The position numbers and the translations under genes are program-made. The notes beneath the pieces are model-generated. The model searched no databases and was not told the origin of the DNA. It worked only from the letters and a program-made list of their open reading frames with translations. 64,000 nucleotides of DNA from the NCBI RefSeq assembly GCF_049341065.1, contig NZ_JBMPIX010000001.1:1-64000 (forward strand). The letters run 5' to 3'. How positions within the stretch are numbered: position 1 is the first letter of the stretch; the number at the start of each line of letters is the position of its first letter. The stretch comes from Pacificoceanicola sp049341065 (lineage in GTDB: Bacteria; Pseudomonadota; Alphaproteobacteria; Rhodobacterales; Rhodobacteraceae). Below, piece by piece: positions 25,850 through 35,248 of the stretch.

Positions 25850-25898
25850 GCGGCGGGTTGATCAGTGGCAGCAGATCAACCCGCCGCATTTCGTTTTT
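25850..25898 (+). terminator. Strong terminator-like hairpin just upstream of mraZ
   Basis: gcggcgggttgatc (25850-25863) pairs perfectly with gatcaacccgccgc (25874-25887), ten-base loop, followed by atttcgttttt. It ends 29 bp before the mraZ start. It either stops upstream transcription or acts as a leader attenuator for the dcw operon. Confidence 0.75.
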
Positions 25899-25926
25899 GG
25901 GGCAGTAAAGAGGGACCGTAGGGACA

Positions 25927-26436
25927 GTGGGCCGCAGGCTGAAATTCAGAGGTGAAAGCCATCACAAGGTTGATGGTAAAGGGCGGGTGTCTATCCCGGC
26001 CTCGTTTCGCCGTGTTCTGGAGGCGGGCGACCCCAATTGGACCGAAGGTCTGTGCCCCGAGCTGGTGATCGTCTACGGCGACCACCGCCGCAAATACCTC
26101 GAAGTCTACACCATGGAAGCCATCGAAGAGGTCGACGAAAAGATCGCCGCTCTTCCGCGTGGCTCGACCCCGCGCAAGATGCTTGAACGTCTTTTCAATG
26201 GTCAGTCGATGCCGACCACGGTGGATGACACCGGCCGGATCGTCCTGCCCGCCAAGCTTCGCCAAAAGTTCGATATCGAGGGCGAGGCCTTTTTCATCGC
26301 CTCCGGGGATACCTTCCAGATCTGGAAGCCGGAGACCTATGAAGAGGAAGAGCTGGTCAAGACAGAGGAATGGCTGGACGAGTTCCCCGAAGATTTCGAC
26401 CCGCTGATCCTGCTGGATCAGAAGCCCGGAGAATAA
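25927..26436 (+). CDS. mraZ: Transcriptional regulator MraZ
   Basis: MraZ is a DNA-binding repressor of the division and cell wall cluster, with two AbrB-like half-domains. The 169-residue protein has GESHHKVDGKGRVSIPASFR (first DXXXR motif) and TTVDDTGRIVLPAKLRQKF (second). It starts with GTG at 25927 and carries an acidic tail (EEEELVKTEEWLDEFPEDFD) typical of Rhodobacteraceae. First gene of the dcw cluster; likely autoregulated through the TGGG boxes upstream. Confidence 0.96.
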   Translation: MGRRLKFRGESHHKVDGKGRVSIPASFRRVLEAGDPNWTEGLCPELVIVYGDHRRKYLEVYTMEAIEEVDEKIAALPRGSTPRKMLERLFNGQSMPTTVDDTGRIVLPAKLRQKFDIEGEAFFIASGDTFQIWKPETYEEEELVKTEEWLDEFPEDFDPLILLDQKPGE

Positions 26437-26439
26437 GAC

Positions 26440-27414
26440 GTGTCGGGGGATGCGCCGCATATTCCCGTCCTGTTGAAGCCGCTGCTTGAGGCCGTTGCGC
26501 CCGTGCATGGGGTCTGGATCGACGGAACGCTGGGGGCCGGGGGCTATACCCGAGGGCTCCTGGATGCGGGCGCCGAACGGGTGATCGGGATCGACCGTGA
26601 TCCAATGGCCCATGACATGGCGCTGGACTGGATCGCGCCCTATGCGGGCCGTGTCGATCTGGTCGAAGGCAATTTTTCCGACATGGACAAATGTGCGTCG
26701 CAGGTCGATGGCGTTGTGCTGGATCTGGGCGTGTCCTCGATGCAGCTGGATCAGGCTGAACGCGGCTTTTCCTTCATGAAGGACGGCCCTCTGGACATGC
26801 GGATGGGGCAAAGTGGCCCCTCGGCAGCCGATCTGGTCAACTCTCTGGAAGAAGAAGAACTGGCCGACATCCTTTACCACTATGGCGAAGAGCGGCAGTC
26901 GCGCCGGATCGCCCGGCGGATCGTGCTGGCGCGCGGCGACAAACCGTTCGAGACGACGCTGGAGTTGGCCGAACTGATTGAAAGCACCATCGGGCGCAGC
27001 AAACCCGGTCACAGCCATTCCGCCACCCGCAGCTTTCAGGCATTGCGGATTGCCGTGAACGAAGAATATCAGGCGCTGTGGCAGGGGCTTCTGGCCGCCG
27101 AAAGGGTTCTGAAACCCGGCGGGATGTTGGCCGTTGTGACTTTCCATTCCGTCGAAGACCGCATGGTCAAACGCTTTTTTCAGGTCCACGGCGAGGCCAA
27201 GCGCCACGTCAATCGCTATGGCACCGACACTGTTGAGGCCACCGCGCCTTTTGACGTGCTGACCCGCAAGGCCATTGGCCCGGACAAGGACGAACTGGCG
27301 CGGAACCCCCGGTCACGCTCGGCCAAGCTGCGTGTGGGGCGGCGCACGTCCATTCCCGCCCAGGATCTTGCTGCAAGCGAGATCGCCATGCCCGACCATC
27401 AAAGGAGACGATGA
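26440..27414 (+). CDS. rsmH: 16S rRNA m4C1402 methyltransferase
   Basis: RsmH (MraW) methylates the N4 of C1402 in 16S rRNA using S-adenosylmethionine. The 324-residue protein shows HIPVLLKPLLEAV, DGTLGAGGYTRGLL (SAM site), LDLGVSSMQLD, RSFQALRIAVN and a late TFHSVEDRMVKRFF. GTG start lies three bases after the mraZ stop. Standard second gene of dcw clusters. Confidence 0.97.
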   Translation: MSGDAPHIPVLLKPLLEAVAPVHGVWIDGTLGAGGYTRGLLDAGAERVIGIDRDPMAHDMALDWIAPYAGRVDLVEGNFSDMDKCASQVDGVVLDLGVSSMQLDQAERGFSFMKDGPLDMRMGQSGPSAADLVNSLEEEELADILYHYGEERQSRRIARRIVLARGDKPFETTLELAELIESTIGRSKPGHSHSATRSFQALRIAVNEEYQALWQGLLAAERVLKPGGMLAVVTFHSVEDRMVKRFFQVHGEAKRHVNRYGTDTVEATAPFDVLTRKAIGPDKDELARNPRSRSAKLRVGRRTSIPAQDLAASEIAMPDHQRRR

Positions 27415-27417
27415 CCG

Positions 27418-27762
27418 ATGCGCAGTTTGCTGTTTCTTCTGACCGCCATGGCCGTTATCGGATCCGGGTTTTGGGCCTATCACGAAAACTATGCGACGCA
27501 GGCTGAATTGGACCGCACGCAGGACCTGCGGCAAGAGATCGGCGCAGCGCGGGAGCGGCTGGCGATTTTGCGCGCCGAATGGGCCTATCTAAACCGCCCC
27601 GACCGTTTGCGCGATCTGGCCGAACTGAACTTTGACCGTCTGGGCCTGTTGCCGCTGCGCCCTGATCAATTCGGGCGGGTTGATCAGGTGTCCTTTCCGA
27701 TGTTGCCGACCATCGACATCTCGCAGCCCGTTGATGTTTCGAGTGCAGGAGCAAACCCATGA
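27418..27762 (+). CDS. ftsL: Cell division protein FtsL
   Basis: FtsL is a bitopic inner-membrane protein of the divisome that works with FtsB, FtsQ and FtsWI. The 114-residue protein has a short N-terminus, one membrane helix (SLLFLLTAMAVIGSGFWAY), and a coiled coil (about 30-55) ending in the family motif LNRPDRLRDLAELNF. Its end overlaps the ftsI start by four bases. Confidence 0.9.
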   Translation: MRSLLFLLTAMAVIGSGFWAYHENYATQAELDRTQDLRQEIGAARERLAILRAEWAYLNRPDRLRDLAELNFDRLGLLPLRPDQFGRVDQVSFPMLPTIDISQPVDVSSAGANP

Positions 27763-29546
27763 TCCGCACCCCCCTGCGCCCGCTGGCGCGCATCCTGGAT
27801 GCCCGCGAACGGGGCGAAAACCCCGACGCCATTGAGCGTGAAAACCTGCGAATTCGCCACGAACAGATGCGCGACAAGAGCCGCGTGCGCGCCGAGGGCC
27901 GCTTGTTGGTCATGGGCGTCATGTTCTTTTGCGCCTTCACCGTGATTGGGGCCCGAATGGGCACTCTTGCGGCAACCGAGCCGACCGAGCCGCGCGCCCA
28001 GACATCGGGCAATTCGATCATCGCCAGCCGCGCCGATATCGTTGACCGACGGGGCCGGGTTCTGGCCACCAACATGTCGACTCACAGTCTGTATGCGCAC
28101 CCGCATCAGATGGTTGATCCAACACGCGCCGCAGATGAGCTGGCCAGGATCTTTCCCGATCTCGACCACGAAAGGCTGATCAAGGATTTCACTGGCGGCA
28201 AGCGCAAGTTTCTGTGGGTAAAGAAGAAAATCAGCCCCGAGCAGATGCAGGCCGTGCATGACATCGGCGAGCCGGGCTTGCTGTTCGGCCCGCGAGAGAT
28301 GCGGCTTTATCCCAACGGCGCGATTGCGGCCCATATCATGGGCGGCACCAGCTTTGGCCGCGAGGGAGTGCATGCCGCCGAGGTCATCGGGATTGCCGGG
28401 ATCGAGAAGTTCTTTGACGAAGAGCTGCGTGATCCCGCGCGCGAGGGCGCGCCGCTTGAATTGTCTCTTGATCTGACCGTGCAGGCCGCCGCCGAAGAGG
28501 TGCTGGACGCCGGCATGAAGCTGATGAATGCCAAGGCCGCCGCCTCGGTGCTGCTGGATGTGCACACCGGCGAGGTGATCAGCCTTGTTTCGCTGCCTGA
28601 TTTCGACCCGAATGACCGGCCCCGTCCGGCGCTCAAGGGCAAGCCCAGCGACAGCCCGCTGTTCAACCGCGCGGTGCAGGGGGTCTATGAGCTTGGCTCG
28701 ACCTTCAAGATTTTCGCTGCAACACAGGCCATGGATCTGGGTCTTGTGACCCCGCAAACCGTGATCGACACCCGCCCGCCTTTCAAAGTCGGTGGCCACA
28801 AGATCGGTGAATTCGAAGGCCACAATTACGGTGAACTGACGGTCGAGCAGGTCATCGTCAAAAGCTCGAACCGGGGCACCGGCAAACTGGCGCTGGCGAT
28901 TGGCCCTAAAAGGCAGCAGGACTTTTTGCGCAGCCTTGGTCTGTTCGATCCCACCCCGCTTGAGATCGTCGAGGCACAGGGCGGCAAACCATTGATCCCC
29001 GAACGCTGGACCGATCTGAGCGCGGTGACCATTTCCTATGGCCACGGCATTTCGACTTCGCCACTGCATCTGGCGGCGGGCTATGCGACCATCGCCAATG
29101 GCGGCCGTCTGGTGCGCCCGACACTGATCAAACAATCTGGCCCGCAGAATGGCGCACAGGTCGTGTCCCCCAAATCCGCCGCCGCCGCGCGGTCTATGCT
29201 GCGCAAGGTCGTCACCGAAGGCACCGCCAGCTTTGGCGAGGTTCCGGGCTATTACGTGGGCGGCAAGACCGGCACGTCGGAAAAGCTCAAGGAACGTGGC
29301 GGCTATTATAAAGACAAGAACATCAACACTTTCGCCAGCATGTTCCCGGCGCACGATCCGAAATACGTGCTGGTGGTGACACTGGATGAGCCGGTTGAAA
29401 CCTCGGGCAAAAAGCCGCGTCGCACGGCGGGTTGGACCGCGGTGCCCGTCGCCGCTGAGATGATCGGCCGCATCGCGCCGCTTCTGGGGCTGCGTCCCGA
29501 GTTCGAACGGCTGCAGTTGGAACAGGTGATGCAGACCTCGCACTGA
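27759..29546 (+). CDS. ftsI: Division-specific penicillin-binding protein (transpeptidase)
   Basis: FtsI (PBP3) cross-links septal peptidoglycan in the periplasm. The 595-residue class B PBP has one anchor helix (about 49-64), the dimerisation domain with SRADIVDRRGRVLATN, and the transpeptidase motifs STFK (Ser314 to Lys317), SSN (IVKSSNRGTG) and KTG (YVGGKTGTSEK). Position after ftsL is standard. Confidence 0.97.
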   Translation: MIRTPLRPLARILDARERGENPDAIERENLRIRHEQMRDKSRVRAEGRLLVMGVMFFCAFTVIGARMGTLAATEPTEPRAQTSGNSIIASRADIVDRRGRVLATNMSTHSLYAHPHQMVDPTRAADELARIFPDLDHERLIKDFTGGKRKFLWVKKKISPEQMQAVHDIGEPGLLFGPREMRLYPNGAIAAHIMGGTSFGREGVHAAEVIGIAGIEKFFDEELRDPAREGAPLELSLDLTVQAAAEEVLDAGMKLMNAKAAASVLLDVHTGEVISLVSLPDFDPNDRPRPALKGKPSDSPLFNRAVQGVYELGSTFKIFAATQAMDLGLVTPQTVIDTRPPFKVGGHKIGEFEGHNYGELTVEQVIVKSSNRGTGKLALAIGPKRQQDFLRSLGLFDPTPLEIVEAQGGKPLIPERWTDLSAVTISYGHGISTSPLHLAAGYATIANGGRLVRPTLIKQSGPQNGAQVVSPKSAAAARSMLRKVVTEGTASFGEVPGYYVGGKTGTSEKLKERGGYYKDKNINTFASMFPAHDPKYVLVVTLDEPVETSGKKPRRTAGWTAVPVAAEMIGRIAPLLGLRPEFERLQLEQVMQTSH

Positions 29547-29627
29547 ACGTCGAGGCTGGCCTTATCCATATGGCGCATCGGATGGCTTTTGCGTATGTAG
29601 CGTTGCAAAGTCAGTCAGGGGGCAAAT

Positions 29628-31109
29628 ATGGGCTATGATCCCAAATATCTGGCCGATCTGGGCCTGACCGCCCGGGGCGGCCGCGAGGTTCAGGTCACTG
29701 GTCTTGCAGTGGACAGTCGGGAGGTCAGGACAGGCACGCTATTTGCGGCCATGCCCGGCACGCAGGTGCATGGCGCGCGCTTCATTCCCATGGCGCTGGA
29801 AAAGGGCGCAGCGGCAATCCTCACCGACGCCGAGGGCGCTGAAATCGCCGCCGAGGCGCTTGCCGCTTCGGACGCCGCATTGATCATCGCCGCAGATCCC
29901 CGTCAGGCGTTGGCCTATACTGCGGCGCTGTGGTTTGGCGGGCAGCCCGAGGTGGTGACCGCCGTCACCGGCACCAATGGCAAGACCAGCGTTGCCACCT
30001 TCACCCGGATGATCTGGCAGGAACTGGGCCACCGCGCCGTCAATCTTGGCACAACCGGGGTCGAGGGCGACTGGCAGGCGCCCCTGCGCCACACCACACC
30101 TGAACCGATCACCCTGCATCGGATGTTGGCGGGCGCCCATGAGGCCGGCGTCAGTTATGCTGCGATGGAGGCTTCGTCGCATGGGTTGGAACAGCGCCGC
30201 CTTGACGGGGTGCAACTGACCGCTGCGGGCTTTACCAACTTCACTCAGGACCATCTGGATTATCACGACAGCTTTGAGGCCTATTTCGATGCCAAGGCCG
30301 GGCTTTTCGCCCGGGTGCTGCCGGAAGACGGCACAGCGGTGATCAACATCGACGATCCGCGCGGCGTCGACATGCTGGCCATCGCCAAGGCGCGCGGCCA
30401 AGAGGTGATCACCGTGGGGCGCCATGCGGCTGACCTTTGCCTTGAGGCACAGCGCTTTGACGCCACCGGACAAGAGGTCCGGATTTCTTACAAAGGCATG
30501 GTCCGGCAGGAACGCCTGCGCCTGATCGGCGGCTTTCAGGCGGAAAACGTGTTGCTGGCGGCGGGTCTGGTGATTGCCTGCGGCGCCGAGGCGGCGGATG
30601 TCTTTGACATGCTGCCCCTGCTGGGCACCGTGCGCGGACGCATGCAACTTGCCGCCAAGCGCGACAATGGCGCTGCGGTTTTCGTCGATTACGCCCATAC
30701 GCCTGATGCGGTCTCGACCGCGATTCAGGCCCTGCGCCCGCATGTCATGGGCAAGCTGGTGGCGATTGTCGGCGCCGGCGGCGATCGCGACACTTCCAAG
30801 CGGCCGCTGATGGGGCAGGCGGCGGCCAAACACGCCGATCTTGTGATCGTCACCGATGACAACCCACGAAGCGAAGATCCCGCCTTGATTCGCGAGGCCG
30901 TCAGGGCAGGCGCGCCCGAGGCGATTGAAATCGGCGACAGGGCCGAGGCGATCCTGCGCGGCGTCGATGCGCTTGGCCCGGGCGATGCGCTGTTGGTGCT
31001 GGGCAAGGGCCATGAGACCGGTCAGACCGTGGGCGACACGATCTATCCTTTTGACGATGCAGAACAGGCAAGCGTGGCGGTGGCGGCGCTGGATGGGAGG
31101 GGCTCGTGA
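29628..31109 (+). CDS. murE: UDP-MurNAc-tripeptide synthetase (meso-DAP adding)
   Basis: MurE adds meso-diaminopimelate to UDP-MurNAc-L-Ala-D-Glu with ATP. The 493-residue cytoplasmic ligase has the ATP loop AVTGTNGKTSVATF, EASSHGLEQRRLDG, FVDYAHTPDAV and DDNPRSEDP, the motif that selects meso-DAP over lysine. Its TGA overlaps the murF GTG. Confidence 0.97.
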   Translation: MGYDPKYLADLGLTARGGREVQVTGLAVDSREVRTGTLFAAMPGTQVHGARFIPMALEKGAAAILTDAEGAEIAAEALAASDAALIIAADPRQALAYTAALWFGGQPEVVTAVTGTNGKTSVATFTRMIWQELGHRAVNLGTTGVEGDWQAPLRHTTPEPITLHRMLAGAHEAGVSYAAMEASSHGLEQRRLDGVQLTAAGFTNFTQDHLDYHDSFEAYFDAKAGLFARVLPEDGTAVINIDDPRGVDMLAIAKARGQEVITVGRHAADLCLEAQRFDATGQEVRISYKGMVRQERLRLIGGFQAENVLLAAGLVIACGAEAADVFDMLPLLGTVRGRMQLAAKRDNGAAVFVDYAHTPDAVSTAIQALRPHVMGKLVAIVGAGGDRDTSKRPLMGQAAAKHADLVIVTDDNPRSEDPALIREAVRAGAPEAIEIGDRAEAILRGVDALGPGDALLVLGKGHETGQTVGDTIYPFDDAEQASVAVAALDGRGS

Positions 31110-32542
31110 CGCTCTGGACCTCGGATCAGGCCGCCAAGGCCACAGGCGGGCGCGCAACAGCGCCATTTACGGTAAGCGGCGTCTCGATCGACACCCGCAC
31201 GATCGAACCCGGCGATCTGTTCGTGGCGCTGAAGGCGGCGCGTGACGGCCATGACTTTGTCGCGCAGGCGCTGGAAAAGGGGGCTGCGGCGGCTTTGGTG
31301 TCGCGCATTCCAGACGGCGTGGCTGAGGACGCGCCCTTGCTGCTGGTGGATGACGTGCTGGCAGGGCTGGAGGCGCTTGGCGTCGCGTCCCGCGCCCGTT
31401 TTGGCGGCAAGGTTGTCGCGGTGACGGGATCGGTTGGCAAGACCTCGACCAAGGAAATGCTGCGCACGGTTCTGGGCGGGCAGGGCCGCGTCCATGCCGC
31501 CGAGAAGAGCTACAACAACCATTGGGGGGTGCCGCTGACGCTGGCACGGATGCCGATGGACGCTGATTTCGCGGTGATCGAGATCGGCATGAACCACCCC
31601 GGCGAGATTTCTCCGCTGGCGCGCTTTGCCCGCCCGCACGTTGCAATGATCACGATCGTCGCCCCTGCGCATCTGGAGGCCTTTGAAAGCCTCGAGGGGA
31701 TCGCCCGCGAAAAGGCTGCGATCTTTGACGGGCTGGAGCCGGACGGCGTCGCCGTGCTGAACGGCGATCTGGAGGTGACACCAATCCTGCGCGAAGCGGC
31801 GCAGGCGCGGACCGCCGAAGTTCTGGATTTCGGCGAGAAGGCGGGCAATTCACATCGCGTGGCCGATGTGCAACTGCATGACGCCGTGACCGTCGCGCAT
31901 GGGCAGATCGGCGCCGCAGAGGTGCTCTACAAGGTCATGGTGCCGGGGCGGCACTTTGCGCTGAACGCCATGGGCGTTCTGGCCGTGGTCGATGCCTTGG
32001 AACTGGACCGGGCGCAGGCGGTCATGTCGCTGGCGCAATGGAACCCGGGCGCCGGGCGCGGCGCGCGCGAAAAGATCGTGCTGGACATCGTTCGTCCGGA
32101 ATTGGCCGTCGAATTGATTGACGATGCCTATAACGCCAACCCGGCTTCGCTTGCGGCCTCGCTCGAGGTGTTGGCGGCGGCGCAGCCGGTGGATGAAGTG
32201 GGCCGAGTCGGGCAGGGGCGGCGGATTGCCTACCTTGGCGACATGAAGGAACTGGGCCAGACCGAAGAGGCACTGCACGCCGGTATCGCGCAGCTTCCGG
32301 CGATCGAGAAGATTGATCGCATCCATTGCGCAGGCCCGCTGATGCGGCACCTCTGGGAGGCGCTGCCCGAGGAAAAACGCGGTCGCTGGGAACAAGATGC
32401 TGGGCAGATGGCCGAAGGCGTGGCCCATGACCTCGACGCGGGGGATGTCGTGCTGGTCAAAGGCTCGCTTTCCATGGGGCTGGCGCGCGTGGTTGACGCG
32501 ATCCGGAAAATGGGCGAAGGCCCTGCGGATCAGGACGGGTAA
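31106..32542 (+). CDS. murF: UDP-MurNAc-pentapeptide synthetase
   Basis: MurF adds D-Ala-D-Ala to complete the UDP-MurNAc-pentapeptide. The 478-residue ligase shows VSIDTRTIEPGDLFVALK, the ATP loop VTGSVGKTSTKEML, NNHWGVPLTL, EIGMNHPGEI and DDAYNANPASLAASLE. It starts with GTG overlapping the murE stop (GTGA), which indicates translational coupling. Confidence 0.97.
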   Translation: MTLWTSDQAAKATGGRATAPFTVSGVSIDTRTIEPGDLFVALKAARDGHDFVAQALEKGAAAALVSRIPDGVAEDAPLLLVDDVLAGLEALGVASRARFGGKVVAVTGSVGKTSTKEMLRTVLGGQGRVHAAEKSYNNHWGVPLTLARMPMDADFAVIEIGMNHPGEISPLARFARPHVAMITIVAPAHLEAFESLEGIAREKAAIFDGLEPDGVAVLNGDLEVTPILREAAQARTAEVLDFGEKAGNSHRVADVQLHDAVTVAHGQIGAAEVLYKVMVPGRHFALNAMGVLAVVDALELDRAQAVMSLAQWNPGAGRGAREKIVLDIVRPELAVELIDDAYNANPASLAASLEVLAAAQPVDEVGRVGQGRRIAYLGDMKELGQTEEALHAGIAQLPAIEKIDRIHCAGPLMRHLWEALPEEKRGRWEQDAGQMAEGVAHDLDAGDVVLVKGSLSMGLARVVDAIRKMGEGPADQDG

Positions 32543-32553
32543 GGGACGAATTC

Positions 32554-33636
32554 ATGCTGTATTGGCTCACGGAACTCAGCGACGGGGGGGATTTCTTCAA
32601 CCTCTTTCGCTATATCACCTTCCGTGCGGGAGGCGCCTTTCTGACCGCTCTGATCTTTGGTTTTCTGTTTGGCCGTCCGCTGATCAACGTGCTGCGCAGA
32701 CGGCAGGGCAAAGGCCAGCCCATCCGAGATGATGGCCCCGAGGGGCATTTCGTCAAGGCAGGCACGCCCACCATGGGCGGGCTCTTGATCATCGGCGCCC
32801 TGGTCACCTCGACCTTGCTTTGGGCGCGGCTCGACAATCCCTTTGTCTGGATGGTGCTTTTCGTAACCGTTGCCTATGCGGCCATCGGCTTTGCTGATGA
32901 CTATGCCAAGGTGTCGAAACAGAACACTGCCGGGGTTTCCGGCAAGATCCGCCTTCTGCTGGGTCTGCTGATTGCGGCCATCGCGGGCTTTTGGGCGGCG
33001 CAATACCATCCGGCCGAGTTGAGCAACCAACTGGCCATGCCGATCTTCAAGGATACGCTGATCAACCTCGGCTATCTGTTTGTGCCCTTCGCTGTGATCG
33101 TGATTGTCGGCGCCGCCAATGCGGTGAACCTGACGGACGGTCTGGACGGGCTTGCGATCATGCCGGTGATGATCGCCACCTCAACCCTTGGGGTGATCGC
33201 CTATGCGGTGGGGCGCGTCGACTTTACCGACTATTTGGACGTGCACTATGTACCCGGCACCGGTGAAATTCTGATCTTTGCCGCCGGTGTGGTCGGCGGT
33301 GGGCTTGGCTTTCTTTGGTACAACGCCCCCCCGGCGGCGGTGTTCATGGGAGACACAGGGTCGCTGGCTTTGGGCGGCGCGTTGGGGGCGATCGCGGTGG
33401 CCACCAAGCACGAACTGGTGCTGGCCATCGTCGGCGGGCTGTTCGTGGTCGAAGCGCTTTCGGTGATCATTCAGGTGCTGTACTTCAAACGCACCGGAAA
33501 GCGGGTTTTCCTGATGGCGCCGATCCATCACCACTATGAGAAAAAGGGCTGGGCCGAGCCGACCATCGTGATCCGCTTCTGGATCATTTCGCTGATCCTT
33601 GCCATCGTGGGCCTCGCGACGCTGAAGGTGCGCTGA
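32554..33636 (+). CDS. mraY: Phospho-N-acetylmuramoyl-pentapeptide transferase
   Basis: MraY transfers phospho-MurNAc-pentapeptide to undecaprenyl phosphate, making lipid I in the inner membrane. The 360-residue protein has ten helices and the motifs GTPTMGGLLII, GFADDYAKV (catalytic Asp pair), NAVNLTDGLDGLAIMPVM and APIHHHYEKKGWAEPTIV. Length and motifs are canonical. Confidence 0.98.
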   Translation: MLYWLTELSDGGDFFNLFRYITFRAGGAFLTALIFGFLFGRPLINVLRRRQGKGQPIRDDGPEGHFVKAGTPTMGGLLIIGALVTSTLLWARLDNPFVWMVLFVTVAYAAIGFADDYAKVSKQNTAGVSGKIRLLLGLLIAAIAGFWAAQYHPAELSNQLAMPIFKDTLINLGYLFVPFAVIVIVGAANAVNLTDGLDGLAIMPVMIATSTLGVIAYAVGRVDFTDYLDVHYVPGTGEILIFAAGVVGGGLGFLWYNAPPAAVFMGDTGSLALGGALGAIAVATKHELVLAIVGGLFVVEALSVIIQVLYFKRTGKRVFLMAPIHHHYEKKGWAEPTIVIRFWIISLILAIVGLATLKVR

Positions 33637-33705
33637 CCCGGATCCAAAAGACGTGTTGATCAATTGGGCAGTGTCGGCCTTGTTGGGCTGTAGGGGAGTG
33701 CGTGA

Positions 33706-35103
33706 ATGATACAGGTTCGCGGATTTGATGGGCACAGGGTTGCCGTTCTCGGCTTGGGTCGCTCTGGCCTGTCGGCGGCGCGGGCATTGCGCCAGGGCGG
33801 GGCCGAGGTTCTGGTCTGGGACGACAACCCTGCGGCACGGGAACGCGCCGAGGCCGAAGGCTTTGAGCCGCGCGAGATGGCGCGTCCGGCAGCTTTTGAT
33901 GATATCGCCTGTTTGGTGGTGTCCCCGGGCATACCGCATCTTTATCCGGCGCCCAATCCGGTGATCGCGGCAGCGCTGGAGGCTGGTGTTCCGGTCGACA
34001 ATGATATCGGCTTGTTCTTCCGCTCGCTTGGTGAGGGTTGGGAGATGTTCGACCGCCCTCCGAAAGTGGTGGCGGTGACCGGATCGAACGGCAAATCGAC
34101 GACCTCGGCCTTGATCCACCATCTGCTGCATGCGGCCAAACGCGACAGCCAGTTGGCCGGGAACATCGGCCGCGGGGTTCTGGACATCGACCCGCCCGAG
34201 GATGGCGGCGTTGTGGTGTTGGAACTCTCCAGCTATCAGACCGATCTGGCGCGGGCACTGACACCGGACGTGGCGGTATTCACCAACCTTTCGCCGGATC
34301 ATCTGGACAGGCATGGTGGGCTTGGTGGCTATTTTGCTGCCAAACGCCGTCTCTTTGCCGAAGGCGGACCAGACCGCGCGGTGATCGGCGTCGATGAGGT
34401 CGAGGGACGCTATCTGGCCAACCAACTCAGCGAAGGGCGCGGAGATGACCGGGTGATCCGCGTATCGTCCGGGACCAAGCTGAACGGCCCCGGCTGGCAG
34501 GTTTTTTCGCGCAAGGGCTTTTTGTCCGAATGGCGCAAAGGGCGGCAGGTGGCTTCGATCGATCTGCGGGACGTGACCGGGTTGCCCGGCGCCCACAACC
34601 ATCAGAATGCCTGCGCCGCCTATGCGGCCTGCCGCGCGCTTGGCCTTGGCCCGCGCGACATCGAAGCCGGGCTGAAAAGCTTCAAAGGTTTGCCCCATCG
34701 CAGCCAGACCATCGCTGAAGACGCTGGCGTGCGCTATGTCAACGACAGCAAGGCGACAAACGTGGATTCCGCCCTCAAGGCATTGCAAGCCTTCAAAAAA
34801 ATCCGCTGGATTTGTGGTGGCCTGATGAAGGAAGGCGGGCTTGAAGCGCTTGCCCCGGGCCTCGCAAACGTTACCAAGGCCTATGTCATCGGGCGCGAGG
34901 CTGAAGGCTTTGCCCTTGGTCTGCCGGGCATCGAAGCCGAGATTTGCACGACAATGGAAACGGCGGTGCTTCATGCCATGCAAGACGCGCAGCCTGGGGA
35001 CGTTGTTCTTTTGGCGCCTGCCGCTGCCAGTTTTGACCAATACGACAACTTCGAAAAACGTGGCGAAGACTTTGCAGCGCGCGTTCTGCAAGCTTTGCCC
35101 TAA
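33706..35103 (+). CDS. murD: UDP-MurNAc-L-alanine:D-glutamate ligase
   Basis: MurD adds D-glutamate to UDP-MurNAc-L-Ala. The 465-residue ligase has the N-terminal GLGRSGLSAARAL, the ATP loop AVTGSNGKSTTSAL, ELSSYQTDLA, FTNLSPDHLDRHG and NDSKATNVDSALKAL. It is the last gene of this dcw segment; ftsW, murG and murC do not follow in the window. Confidence 0.97.
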   Translation: MIQVRGFDGHRVAVLGLGRSGLSAARALRQGGAEVLVWDDNPAARERAEAEGFEPREMARPAAFDDIACLVVSPGIPHLYPAPNPVIAAALEAGVPVDNDIGLFFRSLGEGWEMFDRPPKVVAVTGSNGKSTTSALIHHLLHAAKRDSQLAGNIGRGVLDIDPPEDGGVVVLELSSYQTDLARALTPDVAVFTNLSPDHLDRHGGLGGYFAAKRRLFAEGGPDRAVIGVDEVEGRYLANQLSEGRGDDRVIRVSSGTKLNGPGWQVFSRKGFLSEWRKGRQVASIDLRDVTGLPGAHNHQNACAAYAACRALGLGPRDIEAGLKSFKGLPHRSQTIAEDAGVRYVNDSKATNVDSALKALQAFKKIRWICGGLMKEGGLEALAPGLANVTKAYVIGREAEGFALGLPGIEAEICTTMETAVLHAMQDAQPGDVVLLAPAAASFDQYDNFEKRGEDFAARVLQALP

Positions 35104-35140
35104 GCTGCGTTCCAACCAAACCGCGACCGGTTTCACTGGT

Positions 35141-35200
35141 CCTGAAATATCCTGGGGGGTGAATTGGCCGAAGGCCGAGAGGGGGGCAAAGCCCCCCTTG
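35141..35200. repeat. Intergenic palindromic repeat, family 2, copy A
   Basis: cctgaaatatcctggggggtga, then GGCCGAAGGCC and AGGGGGGC-AAA-GCCCCCCT hairpins. A related unit (AAATATCC..GGGAGA followed by two GC hairpins) lies at 59207-59255. It lies between the convergent murD and PPDK-like genes and may act as a terminator. Confidence 0.6.
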
Positions 35201-35248
35201 CCCGGGCGACGCGCAAGGTGCGGCGCAAATCCTTTGCCGCAAAACGCT

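Larger units (their letters stand above)
25236..25926. other. Regulatory region upstream of the dcw cluster, no gene seen
   Basis: About 690 bp, visibly more A/T-rich than its surroundings, holds no ORF I can support. It contains the cluster of TGGG repeats (25306-25658) and a strong hairpin (25850-25887) described separately. I looked for RNase P RNA here because it can lie near mraZ, and did not see its conserved segments. Confidence 0.6.

Noticed and set aside
25236..25926. RNase P RNA gene upstream of mraZ
   Set aside because: The conserved rnpB segments were not found on either strand.
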